A DNA stretch of 64,000 nt from contig NZ_CP170723.1 in the NCBI RefSeq assembly GCF_043099285.1, positions 2,728,001-2,792,000 on the forward strand, read 5' to 3'. The position numbers and the translations under genes were made by a program. Source of the DNA: Oryzobacter telluris (lineage in GTDB: Bacteria > Actinomycetota > Actinomycetes > Actinomycetales > Dermatophilaceae). Positions 46,746 to 53,415 of the stretch are shown one piece after another (position 1 is the first letter of the stretch; each line of letters starts with the position of its first letter). The notes under the pieces were generated by a model. The model ran no database searches. It was not told the DNA's origin and was given only the letters and a program-made list of their open reading frames with translations.

Positions 46746-46776
46746 CATCGAATTCGATGAAAAGTTACACATGTGT
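46746..46776. promoter_or_regulatory. Operator region between polyamine arms
   Basis: CATCGAATTCGATG (46746-46759) is a perfect 14-bp palindrome, followed by ACACATGTGT (46767-46776), a perfect 10-bp palindrome. They lie in the 181-nt gap between the divergent aldehyde dehydrogenase and Lrp/AsnC genes, in one of the most AT-rich patches of the window. Binding by the adjacent Lrp/AsnC regulator is the simplest interpretation. Confidence 0.6.
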
Positions 46777-46845
46777 GCTGCGACATCGACGGATTCCGTC
46801 ACCGCGGTACTTGCGTGCCCCCGAATCAGCGGGCACGATGGCCGC

Positions 46846-47340
46846 GTGACCCGAAGCAGCCGCCCCGCCCGGTCCGGGCGTTCCGCACCGGAGACCCGCC
46901 TCGACGACGTCGCCAAGCGCATCATCGAGCTCCTCCAGGAGGACGGCCGCCAGTCCTACGCCGCCATCGCCAAGGCGGTGGGGCTGTCCGAGGCCGCGGT
47001 GCGCCAGCGGGTGCAGCGCCTCCTCGACGCCGAGGTGATGCAGATCGTCGCCGTCACCGACCCCCTCCAGGTGGGCTTCCGGCGGCAGGCGATGATCGGG
47101 ATCCGCGCCGAGGGCGACCTCATCGAGGTCGGCGAGGCTTTGACGGCGATGGCGGAGGTGTCCTACGTCGTCACCACGGCGGGGAGCTTCGACATCCTCT
47201 GCGAGGTCGTCTGCGAGGACGACGACCACCTCCTCGAGCTGCTCACCGAGCGCATCCGGGGCCTGAAGGGCGTCGCCTCCACGGAGACGTTCGTCTACCT
47301 GAAGCTCAACAAGCAGCACTACAACTGGGGTACGCGATGA
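46846..47340 (+). CDS. Lrp/AsnC family transcriptional regulator
   Basis: 164 aa from GTG 46846. The N-terminal HTH (VAKRIIELLQEDGRQSYAAI, then AKAVGLSEAAVRQRVQRL) is followed by a RAM effector-binding domain (RRQAMIGIRAEGDLIEVG; VSYVVTTAGSFDILCEVV). The C-terminus ends YLKLNKQHYNWGTR, as in regulators that accompany polyamine aminotransferases. An ATG at 46771 would lengthen it by 25 weakly conserved residues and run through a palindrome, so the later GTG is preferred. It overlaps the aminotransferase start (ATGA). Likely effectors are polyamines or GABA. Confidence 0.85.
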   Translation: MTRSSRPARSGRSAPETRLDDVAKRIIELLQEDGRQSYAAIAKAVGLSEAAVRQRVQRLLDAEVMQIVAVTDPLQVGFRRQAMIGIRAEGDLIEVGEALTAMAEVSYVVTTAGSFDILCEVVCEDDDHLLELLTERIRGLKGVASTETFVYLKLNKQHYNWGTR

Positions 47341-48773
47341 CCACCACCTCCGGCGTCTGGGAGCCGAGCTCGGACCAGCACACCGCCACCGGCAAGCTGT
47401 ACTCCGACGCCGCCCGCGACCACCTGTGGATGCACTTCACCCGGCACTCGGTCTTCGAGGACCGCGAGGCCGGCGGCCTCGGGCACAGCGTGCCTATCAT
47501 CACCCGTGGTGAGGGCTGGCGGATCTGGGACGACCGGGGCAACGAGTACATCGACGGCCTGGCCGGGCTCTTCGTCAACAACGTCGGGCACGGGCGCACC
47601 GAGATCGCCGAGGCGATGGCGAAGCAGGCGTCCGAGCTGGCGTTCTTCCCGCTGTGGTCCTACGCCCACCCGCGTGCCATCGAGCTCGCCGAGCGGCTCG
47701 CGCACCACGCGCCCGGCGACCTCAACCGGGTCTTCTTCACCACCGGCGGCGGTGAGGCCGTGGAGACCGCCTGGAAGCTGGCCAAGCAGTACTTCAAGCT
47801 CACCGGGAAGCCGACGAAGCACAAGGTCATCTCCCGCTCGGTGGCGTACCACGGCACCCCGCAGGGCGCCCTGTCGATCACCGGCATCCCCGACGCGAAG
47901 ATGCCGTTCGAGCCGCTGGTGCCCGGTGGCCACAAGGTCCCGAACACCAACCTCTACCGCGCGCCCGAGCACCTGCGCGACGACGAGAAGGCCTTCGGCC
48001 GGTGGGCCGCCGACCGCATCGCCGAGGCGATCGAGTTCGAGGGCCCCGACTCCGTGGCGGCGGTCTTCCTCGAGCCGGTGCAGAACTCCGGTGGCTGCTT
48101 CCCTCCCCCGGCCGGGTACTTCGACCGGGTCCGCGAGATCTGCGACGAGTACGACGTGCTGCTCGTCTCCGACGAGACGATCTGCGCGTTCGGGCGGATC
48201 GGCTCGATGTTCGCCTGCGACGACTTCGGCTACCAGCCCGACATCATCACCACGGCCAAGGGCATCACCTCGGGCTACGCCCCGCTCGGCCTGATGATCG
48301 CGAGCGACCGGCTGTTCGAGCCGTTCCGCTCGGGCACGACGTACTTCCCGCACGGGTACACGTGGGGCGGGCACCCGGTGTCGTGCGCCGCGGCGATGGC
48401 CAACCTCGACATCTTCGACGCCGAGGGGCTCAACGACCGGGTCAAGGCCAACGCGCCGATCTTCAAGTCGACCCTCGACAAGCTCCTCGACCTCCCCCTC
48501 GTCGGAGACGTCCGCGGGGCCGGGTACTTCTACGGGATCGAGCTCGTCAAGGACAAGGCCACCCGCGAGACGTTCGACGACGCCGAGAGCGAGCGGCTGC
48601 TGCGCGGCTTCCTCTCCAAGGCGCTGTTCGACGCCGGGCTGTACTGCCGCGCCGACGACCGCGGCGACCCCGTGGTGCAGCTGGCGCCGCCGCTGACGAT
48701 GGGCCCGACGGAGTTCGACGAGATCGAGCGCCGGTTGCGCTCGGTGCTCACCGAGGCCGAGAACCACCTCTGA
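47337..48773 (+). CDS. Class III aminotransferase, putrescine/GABA type
   Basis: 478 aa, PLP-dependent. It probably transfers an amino group from putrescine (or GABA) to pyruvate or 2-oxoglutarate. The PLP Lys is Lys308 in TTAKGITSGYAPLG; other marks are FTTGGGEAVETAWKLAKQYF, EPVQNSGGCFPPP and VSDETICAFGRIG. 'WMHFTRHS' near the N-terminus is typical of the putrescine-pyruvate (SpuC-type) branch. ATG 47337 overlaps the Lrp stop. It and the next oxidase complete the plus-strand arm of the polyamine locus. Confidence 0.87.
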   Translation: MTTTSGVWEPSSDQHTATGKLYSDAARDHLWMHFTRHSVFEDREAGGLGHSVPIITRGEGWRIWDDRGNEYIDGLAGLFVNNVGHGRTEIAEAMAKQASELAFFPLWSYAHPRAIELAERLAHHAPGDLNRVFFTTGGGEAVETAWKLAKQYFKLTGKPTKHKVISRSVAYHGTPQGALSITGIPDAKMPFEPLVPGGHKVPNTNLYRAPEHLRDDEKAFGRWAADRIAEAIEFEGPDSVAAVFLEPVQNSGGCFPPPAGYFDRVREICDEYDVLLVSDETICAFGRIGSMFACDDFGYQPDIITTAKGITSGYAPLGLMIASDRLFEPFRSGTTYFPHGYTWGGHPVSCAAAMANLDIFDAEGLNDRVKANAPIFKSTLDKLLDLPLVGDVRGAGYFYGIELVKDKATRETFDDAESERLLRGFLSKALFDAGLYCRADDRGDPVVQLAPPLTMGPTEFDEIERRLRSVLTEAENHL

Positions 48774-48774
48774 C

Positions 48775-50142
48775 GTGGCCCCGGTGTCCGGCACCGGGCC
48801 GCTGTGGTCGGAGGCGGCCGCGCCCTCGACGCCCGACGACGCGCCCCTCCCCCTGACGGTCGACGTCGCCGTCGTGGGTGCGGGGTACACCGGCCTCTGG
48901 ACGGCGTACTACCTGCTGCGTGAGCGGCCCGACCTCACGGTCCTCCTGCTCGAGGCCGAGCACGTGGGCTTCGGCGCGAGCGGCCGCAACGGCGGCTGGG
49001 TGTCGTCGCTCTGGCCGGTGGGTCCCGAGGCGCTGGCCCGGCGCTCCGGACGGGCGGCTGCCCTGGCGCAGCTCGCGGCGCTGCGCGACACCGTCGACGA
49101 GGTCGGCCGGGTCGACGAGGCCGAGGGGCTGGGGTCGGGGTACGTCAAGGGTGGGGCGCTGGTCGTCGCGCGCACGCCCGCCCAGGCGTCCCGGGCGCGG
49201 GCGGAGGCCGAGCACGCGGCCTCCTGGGACACGGGCACCGTGTGGCTGGACGCCGGTGCGACGCGCGAGCGGCTCGCCGCGCCCGGCGCGCTCGGCGCCA
49301 CGTTCACCCCTCACTGTGCGCGCATCCATCCCCGCCGGCTGGTCGACGGGCTGGCGCGGACCGTGCGCCTCATGGGGGCCCGGGTGGTCGAGGGCGTGCG
49401 GGTGGCGCGGGCCGGCGACGGGGTCGTCGTCCTGGAGGACGGGCGCCGGGTCACCGCCGGCGCGGTCGTCATCGCCACCGAGGGGTGGACCCACGCGTTG
49501 CCCGGTCACGAGCGGACGGTGGCCCCGGTGTACTCGCTCATGGTCGCCACCGAGCCGCTCACCGACGAGCAGTGGCACGGCATCGGGCTCGACGGGCGCG
49601 AGGTGTTCGCCGACCACGGGCACGTCGTCATCTACGGGCAGCGCACCGATGACGGGCGGATCGCGTTCGGCGGCCGGGGCGCGCCGTACCACTGGGGCTC
49701 GGCGGTGCGACCCGAGTTCGACCAGGAGGAGACGGTGTTCGCGGCGCTGAGGTCGACGCTCACCTCCGTCCTGCCGCAGCTCGAGGGGGTGCGGTTCACC
49801 CACGCGTGGGGCGGGGCGCTCGGCATCGCGCGCGACTGGCACCCGTCGGTCCAGTGGGACCCGGCGACGCGCACCGGCTCGGCGGGCGGCTACGTCGGTG
49901 ACGGGGTGGCCGCGACGAACCTCGCCGGGCGCACGCTCGCCGACCTCGTCCTCGGGCGGGCGTCGGCGCTGGTCGACCTGCCGTGGGTCGGGCACCGCTC
50001 GCCGCGGTGGGAGCCGGAGCCGCTGCGCTGGCTCGGGGTCAACGCGGGGCTGCGGCTGGCCCACCTCTCCGACCGCGAGGAGACCTCCACCGGCCGCCCG
50101 GCCCGCCTCGGCGCCCTCCTGTCGAGGCTCACCGCCCACTGA
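48775..50142 (+). CDS. FAD-dependent amine oxidoreductase (PuuB/DAO family)
   Basis: 455 aa, GTG start 1 nt after the aminotransferase stop. The FAD motif VDVAVVGAGYTGLWTAYYLL is at residues ~24-44; GFGASGRNGGWVSSLWP is the DAO-family signature, and WGGALGIARDWHPSV, VGDGVAATNLAGRTLADLV near the C-terminus also fit. The closest functional class is gamma-glutamylputrescine oxidase PuuB, but no PuuA ligase or PuuD hydrolase is present, so it may oxidise a polyamine directly. Confidence 0.82.
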   Translation: MAPVSGTGPLWSEAAAPSTPDDAPLPLTVDVAVVGAGYTGLWTAYYLLRERPDLTVLLLEAEHVGFGASGRNGGWVSSLWPVGPEALARRSGRAAALAQLAALRDTVDEVGRVDEAEGLGSGYVKGGALVVARTPAQASRARAEAEHAASWDTGTVWLDAGATRERLAAPGALGATFTPHCARIHPRRLVDGLARTVRLMGARVVEGVRVARAGDGVVVLEDGRRVTAGAVVIATEGWTHALPGHERTVAPVYSLMVATEPLTDEQWHGIGLDGREVFADHGHVVIYGQRTDDGRIAFGGRGAPYHWGSAVRPEFDQEETVFAALRSTLTSVLPQLEGVRFTHAWGGALGIARDWHPSVQWDPATRTGSAGGYVGDGVAATNLAGRTLADLVLGRASALVDLPWVGHRSPRWEPEPLRWLGVNAGLRLAHLSDREETSTGRPARLGALLSRLTAH

Positions 50143-50184
50143 CGTCCGGGTTTCCGGTGGTGTCGCGGCGAGCGTGGAGCCCGG

Positions 50185-50466
50185 TCACGCCCCTGCCGCA
50201 CCCCAGCGTCCGAGAGCGGTGATGGCCTCGCTCAGGGCGTGCCCGCGCTCGGTCAGCGCGTAGGCGCGGGTGTTGTGGCGCAGCGGCAGACGGGTCAGCA
50301 CCCCGGCCGCCTCGAGCTCGCGCAGGCGGGTCGCGAGCATGTTCGTCGGGACACCCAGGTCACGCTGCAGGTCGCCGTACCGCTGCGGGCCCTCCAGCAG
50401 CCGCTCGACGATGAGCAGGGCCCAGCGGCTGCCGACCACGTCGAGGGCCGAGGCCAGGTCGCTCAC
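50185..50466 (-). CDS. HxlR family winged-helix regulator
   Basis: 93 aa. It has the HxlR pattern: VSDLASALDVVGSRWALLIV, RLLEGPQRYGDLQRDLGVPT (recognition helix region), NMLATRLRELEAAGVLTR and RAYALTERGHAL. The GTG at 50466 overlaps the VOC stop (GTGA). The conserved Cys found near the N-terminus of many HxlR proteins is absent here. It is likely to control its own operon through the inverted repeat at 50876-50892. Confidence 0.87.
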   Translation of the reverse strand: MSDLASALDVVGSRWALLIVERLLEGPQRYGDLQRDLGVPTNMLATRLRELEAAGVLTRLPLRHNTRAYALTERGHALSEAITALGRWGAAGA

Positions 50467-50867
50467 TCGCTCGAGTCGGTGGTCGGCTTCATCCAGAACG
50501 GCGAGTAGTGGTAGCCGTCGGGGTCGTCGAACTGGCGCTGGTACATGAAGGGGTAGTCGTCGATGTCGCCGACGCGCCCGCCGGCGGCCTCGGCCCGCGC
50601 GACGATCTCGTCGACCGCCTCGCGGCTGGCGAGGTCGAACGAGACCGTGACCTTCGACGGGGTGTCCGGGCCGCCGACGAGCTCCTCGGTGCCGCCGATG
50701 CTCGCGTACATCTCGTGGCTGCCGAGCATCACGTACTGCTCGGGGGCGATGGCGAAGCACGAGACGTTGTGGTCGGACATCTCCGGGTTCAGGGTCCACC
50801 CGAGGGCGGTGTAGAAGGCGGTCGCGCGGTCGACGCTCTGGACGGGACAGGTGATGAAGAGGCTCAT
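50463..50867 (-). CDS. VOC-fold (glyoxalase/extradiol dioxygenase-like) protein
   Basis: 134 aa. MSLFITCPVQSVDRATAFYT opens a beta-alpha-beta-beta-beta unit; FAIAPEQYVMLGS and the terminal QFDDPDGYHYSPFWMK complete the second. The 'DPDG..Y.PFWM' end is frequent in single-domain VOC proteins. Metal ligands are not complete enough to call glyoxalase I. ATG 50867 coincides with the predicted transcription start of an apparently leaderless mRNA. It forms a coupled pair with the HxlR gene. Confidence 0.83.
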   Translation of the reverse strand: MSLFITCPVQSVDRATAFYTALGWTLNPEMSDHNVSCFAIAPEQYVMLGSHEMYASIGGTEELVGGPDTPSKVTVSFDLASREAVDEIVARAEAAGGRVGDIDDYPFMYQRQFDDPDGYHYSPFWMKPTTDSSE

Positions 50868-50873
50868 GCGGGG

Positions 50874-50903
50874 ATACTTGCAAAATGCAAGTGCGTTAGT
50901 CAA
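50874..50903 (-). promoter_or_regulatory. HxlR-type operator overlapping a leaderless promoter
   Basis: ACTTGCA (50876-50882), AAA, TGCAAGT (50886-50892) is a perfect inverted repeat. On the minus strand a -35-like TTGACT (50903-50898) is followed after 18 nt by AAGTAT (50879-50874); the ATG begins 7 nt on at 50867, so the mRNA may start at the initiator codon. The operator sits between the two boxes, consistent with autorepression. Confidence 0.65.
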
Positions 50904-50980
50904 GGGTGCCGCGCGCCTGGCACCTCGCCGAGGCTCGGAGGTCGGGGGTCGACCCGCGAACCCATGACGAGGTCGCGCTC

Positions 50981-51008
50981 TTGCGTCGTTCACCCGCGCG
51001 GGTGTAAT
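50981..51008 (+). promoter_or_regulatory. Promoter with 14-bp palindromic spacer for the acidic protein/peptidase pair
   Basis: TTGCGT (50981-50986), 16-nt spacer, TGTAAT (51003-51008). The perfect palindrome CACCCGCGCGGGTG (50991-51004) covers most of the spacer and could be an operator. The downstream ATG is at 51058 behind GGGAGGAA. Confidence 0.5.
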
Positions 51009-51057
51009 CGTCGGAGGGGGGCGCGGCAGCCACCCGGAACCAGAACGGGAGGAATCG

Positions 51058-51273
51058 ATGTCCGACACCGAGGTCTACGACTCGACCGCAGGCGAGCGCG
51101 ACGCCCGAGACGCCACCGATGACGTCGGGGACCTCGCGGAGGACCTGTTCGACCTCACCGGTGACGAGATCCCCGACGAGCTCGACGTGGCCGACCTCGA
51201 CGACCTCGTGGCCGCCACCTCTCCTGACGTCGAGTACTCCCCCTACGACGAGGAGGACGAGGAGCAGTCATGA
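51058..51273 (+). CDS. Small acidic protein of unknown function
   Basis: 71 aa, about 27 of them Asp or Glu and very few basic residues; no signal peptide or membrane segment. It reads as three acidic helix-like blocks (GDLAEDLFDLTG, DEIPDELDVADLDDLVAA) and an acidic tail YDEEDEEQS. ATG 51058 is preceded by GGGAGGAATCG. Its stop overlaps the ATG of the M15-type peptidase gene (ATGA), so the two are translationally coupled. It could be an inhibitor, a pro-piece supplied in trans, or a partner for the peptidase; I do not recognise the family. Confidence 0.7.
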   Translation: MSDTEVYDSTAGERDARDATDDVGDLAEDLFDLTGDEIPDELDVADLDDLVAATSPDVEYSPYDEEDEEQS

Positions 51274-51854
51274 CCGTCCTCAGCCGCGCGCAGGCCACCG
51301 CCATCCTCCGCAGCCTCGGGTGGCGGGTCCGGACGACGTCCGAGTACGTCACCGTCGTACGGCACTTCCAGGGCGGGTGGAACCTCGGACCCGAACTCGA
51401 CGTGGACGGCTCGGTCGGTCCCGACACCTCGGCCGCCCTGCTGCTCAGCGAGTCCCGGCGGCGCGCCGGCAAGCCCACCGCCTCGGCACACTTCTCCTTC
51501 AGCGAGGTCGCGTGCCGCTGTGACGGTCAGTACTCGAGCTGTCCACGAATCTGGCAGAAGCGCAGCGCCTTTCGCATGATGGAGGGCTACCGCTCGAAGA
51601 GCGGTCGGCCCCTCGACGTCGTCTCTGCCTGCCGCTGCCCCAGTCGCAACGCCGCCGTCGGCGGCTCACCGACCTCCCGCCACCTCACGGGACGTGCGTG
51701 CGACGTCGAGCCCTTCTTCTCCGTCGAGACGGTCAAGAGCTGGCAGGTGGCGACGCACATCGGCTTCGGATCCTCCAGCCGAAGGGTCAAGCACATCGAC
51801 AAGGGTTCTGCCGCAACGGTGGTCAGCCCAACCGTCTACGTCAACGGAGCCTGA
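51270..51854 (+). CDS. M15-like zinc D,D-/L,D-peptidase, putative
   Basis: 194 aa. Residues ~5-60 look like a compact peptidoglycan-binding domain (ATAILRSLGWRV; LDVDGSVGPDTSAAL). Residues ~73-180 match M15_3-type peptidases: RPLDVVSACRCPSRNAAVGG, SRHLTGRACDVEP, and KHID. Predicted zinc ligands are H138, D145 and H175. Four Cys (82, 84, 91, 121) are nearby. Such enzymes cleave cell-wall peptides and are common as phage endolysins and cellular carboxypeptidases. No signal peptide is visible, so release or export is unexplained. It is coupled to the upstream acidic gene. Confidence 0.7.
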   Translation: MTVLSRAQATAILRSLGWRVRTTSEYVTVVRHFQGGWNLGPELDVDGSVGPDTSAALLLSESRRRAGKPTASAHFSFSEVACRCDGQYSSCPRIWQKRSAFRMMEGYRSKSGRPLDVVSACRCPSRNAAVGGSPTSRHLTGRACDVEPFFSVETVKSWQVATHIGFGSSSRRVKHIDKGSAATVVSPTVYVNGA

Positions 51855-51883
51855 CGAGCGGGAGACTGTCGAGGTTGGATGAC

Positions 51884-52114
51884 ATGAGTTCTGATCACGA
51901 GTCGTTCCCGGATGACCTGTCGGGCCACTTCTGGGCTCGTCTGACGGAGATGCCGGATGTCGATCGGTGGAAGTACGAGGTGGTCGACTACCAGAACAAC
52001 GTCATGGCAGAGGGAGTCGCGGTCAGCCCTGCCCAAGCTGCTCGATTTGTCCGGAGCTGGGACGCCGTGGCCAGCAGCGACTTCGACGGCAGCGGTGACC
52101 CGAGTCTGCCGTGA
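51884..52114 (+). CDS. Hypothetical protein, 76 aa
   Basis: 76 aa from ATG 51884 (MSSDHESFPDDLSGHFWARL). Acidic, no membrane segment or known motif. The middle reads WKYEVVDYQNNVMAEGVAVS followed by PAQAARFVRSWDAVA, a plausible beta-beta-alpha fold. It follows the peptidase gene by 29 nt and may be co-transcribed. The sequence is less GC-rich than the core genome. Confidence 0.55.
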   Translation: MSSDHESFPDDLSGHFWARLTEMPDVDRWKYEVVDYQNNVMAEGVAVSPAQAARFVRSWDAVASSDFDGSGDPSLP

Positions 52115-52371
52115 CTGAGGGCCGACGTCGGTCCGCGGCATGTCCGGATGTCAGGGCACTCCCTGGCCGAGCAAGGGCCGCCCACGGGTGTCGCCCTCGA
52201 GAAGCCACACGCGTATGGCGGCGCGGCACCGTTGTACGGTACCGCGGCGGCGACTCGCATCCTGAGCCCGCCGGCCACGCCAACGTTGCGGAGTCGATGG
52301 CTCGACTGGAGGATTGACCGTCGGCCGGGGGAGGCCAATGATGAACGGAGTCTCTCCCTTGGAGGTGCATC
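52115..52371. other. Non-coding gap with no clear gene
   Basis: 257 nt between two small plus-strand genes. Several long overlapping reading frames cross it but show no conserved pattern. A short palindrome CGGTACCG lies near 52240, possibly promoter-related. Nothing else was recognised. Confidence 0.4.
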
Positions 52372-52539
52372 ATGCGCCGTGTCCTGTGTCTGGTCGGCTT
52401 CCACCGCTGGGAGCACCACGTCAACCGGGAGAAGAGCGGGCCTGGCGGCGGATATGACCTGTGCTCCCACTGCGGCAGGGAGAAGAAGTCCTACGAGGGA
52501 AGCGGCAACCCCTCCTTCAAGGGACCGCTCATCGGCTGA
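52372..52539 (+). CDS. 55-aa zinc-ribbon-like protein
   Basis: ATG 52372 to TGA 52537-52539. It begins MRRVLCLVGFHRWEHHV and contains LCSHCGREKKSY, so C31-x2-C34 together with C6 and H11 or H15 could bind a zinc ion. 'LxGFHxWE...CxxCG' recurs in many short actinobacterial and phage proteins of unknown role. GGAGG lies 9 nt upstream of the ATG, a strong ribosome-binding site that supports a real gene although it is very short. Confidence 0.7.
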   Translation: MRRVLCLVGFHRWEHHVNREKSGPGGGYDLCSHCGREKKSYEGSGNPSFKGPLIG

Positions 52540-52665
52540 ATGCGGACCGGGAACCACTGCAGCGCTGGGTGTGTCGGCTCGGCGGGTTTGCCTACGCCAC
52601 GTCCTTGATCCGGTCGGCCCGCCCAACCCTTGACGCTAAAACACCTCACGCTGATGTCCGGACGT

Positions 52666-53049
52666 TTAGTGAACGGCCCAAGGACCGTTTCCTTCCCTAA
52701 CGCCTACCTCCTTTGAGGCTCGCACCGCCGTGTACTCGCCGGCCGACGTCTCGATGACGGAGCGGCACTCAAACGCCAGCTGACGAATCGTGACGCCGCG
52801 ACTCCGACCGGGGCGCTCGAGACATGAGAACCGCACCTCGAGCTCCGCGCGCTGAAAGGCCCCCCAGCCCAATCCATCCACATTCGCTCGACCGCGCAAC
52901 CACTCCTGCAGCTCCTCCGCGAACGCGAACTCCACTGCGGCGCCATCGATGGTGGCGTTGCCCGTCAGCAAGTTCAGCATGAGCTGCCCCTCCCCCGCGT
53001 GGAGCAGCAGCGGCAGGTCCCCTGGGGAGACCAACAAGCGCCAACCCAC
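52666..53049 (-). CDS. Hypothetical protein, 127 aa, possibly a remnant
   Basis: 127 aa from GTG 53049, ending in TAA. It reads VGWRLLVSPGDLPLLLHAGE, then LTGNATIDGAAVEFAFAEEL and ECRSVIETSAGEYTAVRA. No domain is recognised. The 11 codons before the GTG are open and read YYANQLCQIF, which looks protein-like, but a TAG stands just before them, so the gene could be a 5'-truncated remnant. Codon usage is less GC-biased than in core genes. Confidence 0.45.
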   Translation of the reverse strand: MGWRLLVSPGDLPLLLHAGEGQLMLNLLTGNATIDGAAVEFAFAEELQEWLRGRANVDGLGWGAFQRAELEVRFSCLERPGRSRGVTIRQLAFECRSVIETSAGEYTAVRASKEVGVREGNGPWAVH

Positions 53050-53415
53050 GAAGATCTGGCAAAGCTGGTTGGCGTAGTACTAGACCAACCCACGACGCAT
53101 GTCGGCGGTCGTGCCATCAATCGGGGGACTTCGCCGCCCTCGCAGCTCAGCCGTAGAGACAGCAATCGTCGGCCTTGTAACACGACCGCGTCGCGGCAGA
53201 TACGGAAGTACCGCGCCACCACGGTGATGACGCAGAAGTCCACGCGGGGCGCAGGTACATCTGCGACATCTCGGAGTTTCTGCGCCGTCGCGGTGATGGC
53301 GCAGAAGTTGCGGCAACGAGCGACCATCGGCATGTCAGGGTGTCGGCGCACTGCGCATGTCGGTCGGCGAGCGTGCAGGACCCCGCGCGTGACCAGCCCG
53401 GGTAGCGTGCGAGAG
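53050..53415. other. 366-nt non-coding stretch with a 69-nt-spaced repeat
   Basis: No gene is supported. Two related 27-nt cores, GCGCC-N3-C(A/G)CGGTGATG(A/G)CGCAGAAGT, occur at 53213-53239 and 53282-53308. The second forms a 9-bp hairpin: TTCTGCGCC (53278-53286) with GGCGCAGAA (53298-53306). The stretch lies between a minus-strand orphan and the LOG-family gene and is presumably regulatory or repeat DNA. Confidence 0.55.

Noticed and set aside
46771..46845. Longer N-terminus for the Lrp/AsnC regulator from ATG 46771
   Set aside because: It would run through a palindromic operator and add non-conserved residues; GTG 46846 precedes the conserved helix-turn-helix.
52148..52633. 161-codon plus-strand open frame
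   Set aside because: It overlaps the well-supported 55-aa zinc-ribbon gene in another frame and shows no conserved pattern or ribosome-binding site.
53080..53316. 78-codon minus-strand open frame upstream of the 127-aa orphan
   Set aside because: Low-complexity composition across repeat DNA; ends in the TAG that precedes the orphan. It could be an upstream fragment of a broken gene but nothing supports that.
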